DNA of 43,345 nt from an uncultured Eubacteriales bacterium. Its GTDB lineage: Bacteria; Bacillota; Clostridia; Lachnospirales; Lachnospiraceae. The notes beneath the pieces were generated by a model that was not told the DNA's origin, did no database searches, and worked only from the letters and a program-made list of their open reading frames with translations. This document shows, in pieces, positions 1 to 9,200 of the stretch. Where the stretch lies: the NCBI GenBank assembly GCA_900316755.1, contig ONED01000013.1:1-43345 (forward strand), read 5' to 3'. The translations under genes and the position numbers were made by a program. Numbering within the stretch: the stretch's first letter is position 1; each line of letters opens with the position of its first letter.

Positions 1-3000
1 GAATTCTACTCTGGCCCATTCATGATCATAGAATAGCCCGGTCTTGTTTGCACAGTCAATGCCCTCAAATGTAACACGGTTATAGTTGTCCCATTCACTA
101 CCGGAACCACTAGCTGTGAACTTCATAGTGTTGGCAAAGTCTCCCTCCGTCACCTTCACAACATTGCTGCCCATACTTGCATCTACAGGTTTAAATCCAA
201 GAGAATCCGGCTGTCCCACTTCCGTTGGGAAGGCATTTGAAAATACAAGATTCTTCAAATATATCGTTGCAGATCCGTCGATCGCTTGAATACTCACTGC
301 TGTTGAATAGTCTTCCACTTTCATGCTGACCGTATACCATGCACTTTTTGTAAGTGGGCTCTTAACTCCGTTCAAATAAGAACATAGAAAGTCTCCCTGC
401 TGCAGAGTACCTGCCGGTTTGTTACTCCAATCAAACCCATCTCCATTTGTCCAGATATTGTGTGTGGATGTGTTGAATAGGAAGTTTGCAGAAGACTCAG
501 ACTCAATATACATATCAAAAGTCACGTATCGGTATCCAAGGTTAAAGAATTTACCTTTTGCACCATTTTCTGTCATAACATCCTTAAAGCAAATATTCTT
601 TCCTGCCGGCAACTCAGCCTTGATTACGACTTCTCCATCTTTCATCTCTCGATTTGTTGTAGCATCTTTACCTGCAACAAATCCAAGCGAATCCAAGAAA
701 TCACAGAAAGCACCAATATATTTTTTAGAAATTGCCGAATGATTCTCAGAGTCCACCTTCGCCATAACCGCCAAACTCTTTCCATCTGTATAGCATCTCG
801 AATCACTCGGAACAAATGCTTTCATGTTTTCGATTCCGTCCATTGCTGTCACTCCGTCCAATCCCGGATTGAATGTATAACTATTCACGTGATTCTTTAC
901 CTTTGCAGTCAAGAATGTATCTTCAAAATTGTAGAATACATTATTTTCAAACACTGCGTTCGGGAAGAAATCTAATTCAAATCTTGAAACACCCTTATTA
1001 CGCAAATAGAAGATATTATTCACAAATTCTAGGTTCTCTCCCAAAACAGAAGCATCACACCACTCGTTACTTCTTATGATTCCCTGATTCACGTTTGTTC
1101 CCGGTATTACAATGGTATTATTTGTAATAGAAATATCGGAAACCTTTCCTTGAATATGGAACGCCGTATCACCATTGTCTGCAAACACATTATTACGAAT
1201 GATAATATTCTTCAAACTACAATAACTTGTCTGAGCAACAGGTACTCCATCTACAAGATTTGCATAGGAACCATCCTCATTAAACATAATTTCATCTGAG
1301 GGGCGATTACAAATAAGTAGTCCTCCTCCATCATTGTGATGGCTATAATTATACTGGAATAAAATATCAGAATTTCCAATGTCAATATCAAATCCTTGTC
1401 CATCCCCATAATCTTCCACTACATATGTGTGTGCTGCCTCATTATACTGGAACACCAAATTTCTACATGAATGTGACCAAATTGCGACACCGTAATAGTT
1501 AGTTCTCCAGAGATACTGTGCATAATAAGCAACATTTCCCTGTATAAAACCTCCTTCCACTCCAATCAAAGCCAGCGCATCCCCTCCAGTGTATGAAATA
1601 TGATTATTCAGCACATTAATATTTCTGTGAGGATACCAACCTGTCTCAGAATCATAATAACGATTGTTTCCCCATTCAATGCCGGGACGTTTTATCCATG
1701 AGGATGTCATGAAGATACCAACACGAGAGACTCTCTCAATCTTGTTCTCTTCTACCCAAACGTTTTCAAACCAGCTTGCGCCGGTATGATCATCCGTATC
1801 TGAGGAAAAATAGATTCCTCCGTACGAGTAAGCATACCGCGAACTCGGACATACAGCCTCTACATCTACTGTATCATGTGATACCTCTCCCGGACGATTC
1901 CCCGGTGTAAGATCACTCCAAAGGAAATTGATATCGTGAATATAATTTCCTTGCAGCACGACATTCATCAACGCACCTGCCCGTTTGGTATGTACATAAA
2001 ACCCTTTTTCAGCCGATGGGCAGGTAAGCTCCAGTCCACTGATGCGCACATTACTTCCGGTTACTTCCACACAGTTTGGTGCGGAGGAGAAGGTTGCATA
2101 TTGCGCGGTTTCAGTTACACCATATACATCAATTAACAATGGAGCTTTTTCGCTCGCTATAAAGGAATCCACTTTCAATGTTTCCGTATAATAGCTTCCG
2201 GCTTTAAACAGCACCTTCGTGGGTACATCTCCCCTGCATGATTGAATAATCCGGTTTGCTTCTGCCACTGATTGCTTAGGTGTAGCCTCGCTAAGACCAT
2301 CATTTGCATCATTTCCGTTTACGGAGTCAAAATAGTAGGTTGTGTACTGAACTGAATCTGAAATTGCATCATATGTACTTGGAGTCGGTACTTCCTGATA
2401 GGTTGTTCCATCTACCACTACATCCTTATTGTCTGCATTTTCCTTTGGAAATTCTTTTTCAAATTTCAAATTCTTTAAGTATACAACTGCCTCTCCTCCA
2501 CTTGCTGAAATGCTTACTGCACTCGAATATGACTCGACTCGCATACTAACGGTATACCACTGCCCTCTTGTAATCGGTGCGCGGTCTCCATTCAGATAGG
2601 TACGCAGATAATCCCCCTGCTTCTGATCGCCTGCTGCATGGTTACTCCAATCATAACCCTTTCCGTCTGTCCAAATATTGTGACTGGACGTGTTGAACAA
2701 GAAAGCTCCTGATGTTTCAATAAACATATCGAACGTAACATATTGATATCTTTTGTAATCCAAGGTGAAAAACTGTTCCTTCACTCCTGCTTCTGTCATT
2801 ACATTCTTAAATAGAATTTGTTTTCCGTCCCCACTTAGAACAGCTTTTATTACATCTTGTCCATCCTTTGTCGCTTGCGATATGGTAGTTCCTTCTCCTG
2901 CAACGAAGCCAAAGGAATCTGTGTTAAATTTGCCGACATAGAACGGTACCGCTACGCTTTCGGCAGCTTCATATTTCGCACTTTCCTCCACAATAGCCTT

Positions 3001-4266
3001 GACATAGCAAGGTCCAAACTCAAACTTTGTTCTCTCATAATATAAGCCGTCTTTCTCTGTTGCATAGACATATTTGGCATCACCATAGGTAGTGGTTGCA
3101 GAAGGACTCGGAATTCCGCCTTCTTTTATATTCTGCACCTTAAGATCGCTCACGGTATTCTTCATGACGAATGTAAGATTTTTCAAATATATCCTTGCAG
3201 ATCCATTGTGAGCCTGAATGCTGACAAGCGGAGAGTCTGCATCTACTTTCATTCGAACTGTATACCATGCTTCCCGATTAATAAAATCTTTCGTCTCTCC
3301 TTTGTATGTGCAAAGAAAATCTCCCTGAGTCAAATCCCCTGCAGCCTTTTCACTCCAGTCATAACCACTTCCATTGGTCCAAATATTGTGAGTAGACGTG
3401 TTGAATAAGAACTCTTTTGCTTCTGCGATGTACATATCAAAAACAACATACTGATAGTCATACGAGAAGAAGTTTCCCCGTGTTCCTGTTGCACTTAATA
3501 CATCCTGAAAGTAAATCTGATCATTCGCGTTCAAAACAGCTTCCACCACTGTTTCTCCACCCATCAATTTCTGAGATATTGCAACTCCTTCGTCTGCAAT
3601 AAAACCAAGAGAATCCGGAGCGTACATTTCTTCACTTAGTGTGGTCTCTTTCAGAGTTCCATGTACCTTGGTTCCATCCATCGTAGTCCAGAATGGTGTA
3701 ATCTGAAACACCTGATCAAACTCCGTTCTTGGGATGTTCACAAGCTTCTTCGTCATAAAATACTTAGAATCTGTTTTGCTGAATACATCCTCCGGTACAT
3801 ATTCTTTTTGTGTCTCGTCAACGTATCCATATATCTTGTTGTACACCGTTTTTGATGTTGTAACAAGCTGTTTTCCGCCCGCCTTAATCTCAAATCCAAC
3901 TTCTTGATATTCTAGAGAATCCACAGAAGTGATTACACGCAATTCTGTAGCGGGGCTCTCTATCAACGTATCCTTTTTCAACTGACACCTTACAGTTAAC
4001 ACGTCTGCATCTACAAACTTCGCATAGGCTCCTGTCTCAGGTGTAGTGTCAGTCACCGGATTCTGAAAAGCCGCATCTTGATACCATCCGGCAAATACAT
4101 ATCCATCCTTAGATGGATATGTATTGCTCTCACGATATGTGGATACCTCCGCCATGCCATAATGACCATTAAAATCTGACGCCGCATTTGCATCAATTGG
4201 ATGATGTATTGCAACAAACATAAACGCCATTCCACATACCAGTATGCTTAATAATTTCTTTTTCAT
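1..4266 (-). CDS. Modular surface protein with InlB-type repeat, lectin-like modules and embedded beta-helix (3' end outside window)
   Basis: The frame is open from an ATG at 4266 to the left edge (1422 codons, no stop), so the C terminus lies outside. AAGGGAG precedes the start. Visible order: signal peptide (about 1-28), one InlB/Flg_new-type repeat with GYVFAGWYQD (about 45-85), an unnamed domain of about 120 residues with ITSVDSLEYQEVGF, a lectin-like module (about 215-370), a second (about 449-600), a right-handed beta-helix (about 630-1185), a third lectin-like module (about 1190-1355), then the start of a terminal jelly-roll-like module. The beta-helix matches the separate lipoprotein at 11621-13435 and shares GDGQGFDIDIG (Asp955 and Asp962). 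The likely role is glycan binding plus cleavage at the cell surface; substrate unknown. No sortase signal is visible in the part present. The last 660 bp are nearly the same as the neighbouring broken gene at 4563-5310. Confidence 0.85.
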   Translation of the reverse strand, partial: MKKKLLSILVCGMAFMFVAIHHPIDANAASDFNGHYGMAEVSTYRESNTYPSKDGYVFAGWYQDAAFQNPVTDTTPETGAYAKFVDADVLTVRCQLKKDTLIESPATELRVITSVDSLEYQEVGFEIKAGGKQLVTTSKTVYNKIYGYVDETQKEYVPEDVFSKTDSKYFMTKKLVNIPRTEFDQVFQITPFWTTMDGTKVHGTLKETTLSEEMYAPDSLGFIADEGVAISQKLMGGETVVEAVLNANDQIYFQDVLSATGTRGNFFSYDYQYVVFDMYIAEAKEFLFNTSTHNIWTNGSGYDWSEKAAGDLTQGDFLCTYKGETKDFINREAWYTVRMKVDADSPLVSIQAHNGSARIYLKNLTFVMKNTVSDLKVQNIKEGGIPSPSATTTYGDAKYVYATEKDGLYYERTKFEFGPCYVKAIVEESAKYEAAESVAVPFYVGKFNTDSFGFVAGEGTTISQATKDGQDVIKAVLSGDGKQILFKNVMTEAGVKEQFFTLDYKRYQYVTFDMFIETSGAFLFNTSSHNIWTDGKGYDWSNHAAGDQKQGDYLRTYLNGDRAPITRGQWYTVSMRVESYSSAVSISASGGEAVVYLKNLKFEKEFPKENADNKDVVVDGTTYQEVPTPSTYDAISDSVQYTTYYFDSVNGNDANDGLSEATPKQSVAEANRIIQSCRGDVPTKVLFKAGSYYTETLKVDSFIASEKAPLLIDVYGVTETAQYATFSSAPNCVEVTGSNVRISGLELTCPSAEKGFYVHTKRAGALMNVVLQGNYIHDINFLWSDLTPGNRPGEVSHDTVDVEAVCPSSRYAYSYGGIYFSSDTDDHTGASWFENVWVEENKIERVSRVGIFMTSSWIKRPGIEWGNNRYYDSETGWYPHRNINVLNNHISYTGGDALALIGVEGGFIQGNVAYYAQYLWRTNYYGVAIWSHSCRNLVFQYNEAAHTYVVEDYGDGQGFDIDIGNSDILFQYNYSHHNDGGGLLICNRPSDEIMFNEDGSYANLVDGVPVAQTSYCSLKNIIIRNNVFADNGDTAFHIQGKVSDISITNNTIVIPGTNVNQGIIRSNEWCDASVLGENLEFVNNIFYLRNKGVSRFELDFFPNAVFENNVFYNFEDTFLTAKVKNHVNSYTFNPGLDGVTAMDGIENMKAFVPSDSRCYTDGKSLAVMAKVDSENHSAISKKYIGAFCDFLDSLGFVAGKDATTNREMKDGEVVIKAELPAGKNICFKDVMTENGAKGKFFNLGYRYVTFDMYIESESSANFLFNTSTHNIWTNGDGFDWSNKPAGTLQQGDFLCSYLNGVKSPLTKSAWYTVSMKVEDYSTAVSIQAIDGSATIYLKNLVFSNAFPTEVGQPDSLGFKPVDASMGSNVVKVTEGDFANTMKFTASGSGSEWDNYNRVTFEGIDCANKTGLFYDHEWARVEF

Positions 4267-4299
4267 CTATCTGTTTCTCTCCCTTCAGCAGATGATTTT

Positions 4300-5957
4300 T
4301 TAATTTGTAAACTTCAAATTTCTAAAATACGCAACTGCGCCAGGCTGGAACCCTAGAGATAACTCACTGGCGTTAGTTGCACTGAATGAAAACGTGTACC
4401 ATTGCCCGCTGGTTACCCTCTGCACACTGGTTCCATTTGCATCCTTCACAGTCAGATAAGACCACAGATTCATATCCGTAGCATCATGTTGTCCAGAAGT
4501 ATGCCACCAGCATGGTGTCGCACAAATCGGAGTAAGCGCGTGACTACCTGTAAAGTACACCTGGAATTCTACTCTGGCCCATTCATGATCATAGAATAGC
4601 CCGGTCTTGTTTGCACAGTCAATGCCCTCAAATGTAACACGGTTATAGTTGTCCCATTCACTTCAATGCCCTCAAATGTAACACGGTTATAGTTGTCCCA
4701 TTCACTGCCGGAACCACTAGCTGTGAACTTCATGGTGTTGGCAAAGTCTCCCTCCGTCACCTTCACAACACTGCTACCAGTACTTGCATCCACCAGCTTA
4801 AATCCTAAGGAATCAGGCTGTCCCTTTTCTGCTGGAAAGGCATTTGAAAATACAAGATTCTTCAAATATATCGTTGCAGGTCCGCCGTTCGCTTGAATAC
4901 TCACATTGTTTGAATAGTTTTCCACTTTCATGCTGACCGTATACCATACTTTTTGTTTAATTGGATCCCTAACGCCATCTTTGTATGTACGAAGAAACTC
5001 TCCCTTCTTCAAATTAACCTGGGTATTTATTTGTTCCTCGCTCCAATCATACCCATTTCCATTTGTCCAGATATTGTGTGTGGACGTGTTGAATAGGAAG
5101 TTTGCAGAAGACTCAATATACATATCAAAAGTCACATATTGATATCCCTGCGTAAAGAAATGACCTTTCGTGCCAGCTTCCGCAATAACATTATCAAAGT
5201 AAATCTGAGAATTTTCTTCTAAATCGGCTTTTACAACCGTCTCCCCATCCTTCATTTCTTGAGTCATAGTTGTACCTGTACCTGCAACAAATCCCAACGA
5301 ATCCGGTGTAAAAAGTTTATCACCTATTTTTACGGTTCTTGCAGTTCCCGTAACCTTGGTACCATCTAGTGTAATCCAGAAAGGTGTTGCAAGAATGTCT
5401 GTTTCAAAGGCGCTTTGTGGAATATTTGTCACATTTTTTGTCATAAAATACCGAGAATCTGTTTGACTAAACACGTCTCCCGGCGTATAGGACTCGGAGG
5501 CATCATTTACATAGCCATAAATCGTCTGATATACTGTTTTGGAGGTGATGGAGGCTGTCTTCCCATTCACTTCCAAATCAAATCCTACTGTCTGGTAATC
5601 CAAAGAATCCACAGAAGTAATCAAACGTAAATCCGTAGATTTACTGTCTAGCGTTGTTCCTTTTTTTAACTGGCATTTTACACTAAGAACTGTTGAATCC
5701 AAAAATTTTGCATATGCACCATCACCCGGCGTTGCACCGGAAACTGCGTTTTTAAACTCCGCATCCTGATACCAGCCCGCAAACACATATCCTTCTTTTT
5801 CAGGGAAAGTAGCAGCCTGACGATATGTATCAACATCTATTTTCGTATAATAATCATTTTCGCTATTGATTCCGTTTGCTTCGGTAACAACATCAGGAAA
5901 AACAACAGATAACACAAATGTAAAACACATAATCAATCCCAATATTCTCTTTTTCAT
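4300..5957 (-). pseudogene. Modular surface protein gene frameshifted by a 44-bp tandem duplication
   Basis: ATG at 5957 follows AGGTG at good spacing; an upstream in-frame GTG at 5966 is less likely. The first frame runs to 4569 and the last 86 or so residues continue in another frame to 4300. The break is a perfect 44-bp tandem duplication (4619-4706); 44 is not a multiple of 3, so the duplicated stretch is read out of frame and translation stops shortly after. Domain order: signal peptide, InlB/Flg_new-type repeat with GYVFAGWYQD, the roughly 120-residue ITSVDSLDYQ domain, one lectin-like module (about 220-375) with FLFNTSTHNIWTNGNGYDWS, and a terminal module whose C-terminal half (TPICATPCWW, AYFRNLKF) lies past the break. 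With one copy removed the protein would end like the 1796-residue neighbour. It could be a recent null allele, a reversible switch or an assembly error. Confidence 0.85.
4619..4706. repeat. Perfect 44-bp tandem duplication inside a coding region
   Basis: Positions 4619-4662 and 4663-4706 are identical base for base. The same 44-mer occurs once, undoubled, at 56-99 in the paralogous gene, so the single-copy state is the likely ancestral one. The duplication shifts the reading frame of the host gene. Confidence 0.97.
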
Positions 5958-5966
5958 AAAAATCAC

Positions 5967-6137
5967 CTACCATATATTGCCCCAGTCAACTACATCCTCT
6001 GTATCTGGGTCATTCTGATTTTCTAAATCTAATCCACTGACGGTAAGCACCGACAGTTCCTCTGTGCCTAGTTTTAGTAAATCCATTTGCGGTCTTACAT
6101 AACCCCTATTTTCTTTTTCCATGATTCTTTCTTTCAT
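5967..6137 (-). CDS. Small peptide, 56 residues, unknown function
   Basis: This short gene lies between two surface-protein genes. AAGGAG at about 6150 sits 10 nt before the ATG at 6137. A closer ATG at 6144 is in another frame and stops after 12 codons. The product starts MKERIMEKENRGYVRPQMDL and ends DTEDVVDWGNIW; it has no signal peptide or membrane segment. The middle reads LTVSGLDLEN. The layout (basic start, Y-x-x-P-x-M-[DE]-[LI] box, a hydrophobic plus SG core, acidic Asn/Asp/Trp-rich tail) resembles a group of short uncharacterised Clostridia peptides I have seen beside surface-protein genes. The stop codon overlaps the SD region of the next gene (start 5957), so the two are probably translationally linked. 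It could be a peptide precursor, a small regulator or a secretion partner; no function is assigned. Confidence 0.72.
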   Translation of the reverse strand: MKERIMEKENRGYVRPQMDLLKLGTEELSVLTVSGLDLENQNDPDTEDVVDWGNIW

Positions 6138-6160
6138 TTTTCATTATCTCCTTCTATCTG

Positions 6161-6195
6161 TTGGCTGCATATAATGCTAGCATATATGCAGCCAA
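6161..6195 (-). repeat. Near-perfect 35-bp palindrome (intercistronic hairpin)
   Basis: Arms 6161-6178 and 6179-6195 pair over 17 positions with one unpaired A. The outer 12 bp, TTGGCTGCATAT against ATATGCAGCCAA, are perfect. It lies between the stop of the 1796-residue gene and the SD of the 56-residue peptide gene. No T-run follows on the transcribed strand, so it is more likely an mRNA processing, stability or attenuation element than a simple terminator. Confidence 0.8.
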
Positions 6196-6216
6196 AAACA
6201 TATCTTCTTTGCCTTC

Positions 6217-9200
6217 CTAGAATACGCTAAGATTTCGGAAATACGCTGTGGCATTTGGTGCAAATCCAAGGGCAATCTCTTGCGCTCCTGCAATTGTGAG
6301 AGAGAATTTGTACCACTGTCCACTCGTTACATTCTGCACGCTTTGACCATTCTGGCCAGTCACAGTTAGGTAGTTCCAGAGTGACGAATCACTGGCTGCA
6401 TGACCAAAAGTTGACCACCAACAAGGTGTGGTACAGATTGGTGTGATAGCGTAACCGCCCGCAAAGTACACTTCAAATTCTACTTTTGTCTTTCCGGAAT
6501 CTACTCCCTTAAACGCTACACGGTTATAGTTATCCCATTCGCTTCCCTGCGAACTTGATGTGAATTTTACAGTACCTGCAAAATCTCCTTCTGTGACTTC
6601 CACTGCTGTTGCACCCTGACTTGCATCTACCGGTTTGAAATCTAATTCACCAGAAACAGGAGGCGTATCTGGTTCTGTCTCCGGGAAACTGTCTGCAAAT
6701 GTCAGATTCTTCAAGTATATGGTTGCCGGTCCTCCACAAGAAACAATATCTGCCATATTGGAAAAATCGTCTATCCTCATGCTAACCGTATACCATGCTC
6801 CTCGATTCAGCGGTGTGCGTTTTCCTTCCATATAAGAGCGTAAATAATCTCCTTGTTTCAAGCTTCCTGCTGCATTGTTGCTCCAATCATACCCTGCTGC
6901 ATTCGTCCAGATATTCTGATTAGAGGTATTAAACAAGAAGGCACTTGCATCCTCCACATACATATCAAAGGTCACATACTTATACCCCAGCGCGAAGAAA
7001 AGTTCCTTTGCTCCGCTTTCTGAAATCACATCTTTAAAGTACACATGTTTTCCATCTGCACTAAAAACTGCCTTTACTACGTTCTCTCCATCCTTCGTTT
7101 CTTCACTAACCGTAACACCCTCGCCGGCAACAAATCCAAGAGGATCCGTCTCAAATGTTTCCTTTGTGATCTCTTTCGGGAACTCAGATGCAAAGGTCAG
7201 ATTCTTCAAATATATGGTTGCCGGCCCTCCACAAGCCTGAATACTTACCATATTGGAATACTCTTCAACTCGCATACTGACTGTATACCATGCTCCTGTA
7301 CTCAGCGGTGTCCTGATTTCTCCAATGTAGGACCTCAAGTAGCTTCCTTGTGAACCATTTCCACTCCAGTCATATCCGGTTCCGTTGGTCCAGATATTAT
7401 AAGTAGATGTATTGAACAGGAAGCCGCTGGTAGACTCTACATACATGTCGAAGGTTACATAACAATCATCCAAAAGGAAGAATTTACCTTTTTCTCCAGC
7501 TTCTGTAATCACATGCTTGAAGAAAACATTCTGTCCGTCTTCATATAGAGCCGCCTTTATCACCTCTTCCCCGTCTTTCATTTCCTTTGTAACCACCGTG
7601 CCCGTTCCACCTACAAATCCGAGTGAATCTAAATCAATTGGAAGCTTTTCAACTTCTGTTGGAAAAGACCCACTAAATCTCAAATTCTTCAGATAAACTG
7701 TTGCATCTCCTCCATTCGCCTGAAGGTTCACAGTATAAGACCAATCTTCTGCTTTCATGCTGACTGTGTACCAGTATCCTGCTTTCAGCGGTGTCCGATA
7801 TCCCTCTACATAGGTGCGTACAAAATCGCCCTGTGTTGCATCCCCTGCTGGATTTGCACTCCAGTCAAAGCCAGCCCCGTTGGTCCATATATTATGAGTA
7901 GAGGTATTAAACAGGAAGCCACCTGTTGATTCCACATATATGTCAAAAGTCACATATCTGTTATCTGTCAGGAAGAATTTACCTTTTGTTCCCTTTTCTG
8001 TCATAACGTCTTTGAAATAGACCTGACTATTCTCTTTCAAGACAGCCTTAACAACTTTTTCACCATCTTTCTTTACTGAGGTTAGTGTTGCACCTTTTCC
8101 AGCAACAAATCCCAGAGGATCCTGTTCCAATGGAAGCTTGGAAATCTCTGTAGGGTAGTCATTGGTAAAGGTAAGGTTCTTCAAATATATGGTAGCAGGT
8201 CCTCCACAAGCACTGATATCAACCGCTGGAGAGTAATTCTCCACTTTCATACAGACGGTATACCATAAACCCGTGTTAAGCGGTGTACGATATCCCTCTA
8301 CATAGGTGCGTAAATAATCGCCCTGCTTATATTCTCCTGCCGGATTTGCACTCCAGTCATAACCTGCCCCATTGGACCAAATGTTATAAGTAGAGGTATT
8401 AAACAAGAATGCTGTTGCAGAATCCACATACATATCAAAAGTCACATACTTATATGCACCGGCAAAGAAATCTCCTTTGTGTCCTTCACTGTCAATCACA
8501 TCTTCGAAGAATACCCTTCCATTATCTTCAAGGACTGCTTTCTTTACAAAAACACCATCCATTCTCGCATCTGTAATTTTCACACCCTCTCCGGCAACAA
8601 ATCCAAGGGGGTCCGCTATTACAGCTCCGAATTCCTGATATTTATATGGCATCTTATTTGTTCCCCTGAAATTTTTCAGGTAGCAGACACTTCCGTTGTC
8701 CCCACTTGTACGGATGGACACAAACGACCAGTCCGGTGAATCCGGATAATTCATCTGTATCGTTATCGTATACCATTGTCCTGCATCCAGACGCTGGACA
8801 GATTTCCCTGATGCATCAAAGAAGTATACATTATCAGTGTGGGCAAAGGAGCTTCCCACCTCAACTGACTGAACAATCGCCGTGTCCTTTATAAATGGAT
8901 TTGTAACCCATGCAAAGAAAGTCACTTGTTTTACATCTTCTGTCAAATAAAAGTCATAGCTCATATACTTATATCCTGCATCGTAGAAAGAACTGTCTTT
9001 GATTGCTGCAAAGCTTGCACAACTCCACTCAGACTGCGTCCAGTTGATGTATCTTTCTGTACCGGCAAATTTTCCACCTAACACCTGCACAACACTTGCC
9101 TCAGAGCCATCGGTATTAATCCAACCAGGAACAAAGGATGCTTCCGAAAGAGGTTCTCCATACAAAGGCTGTGCCGTCAGATTCAAATCCTTCAAGTATG

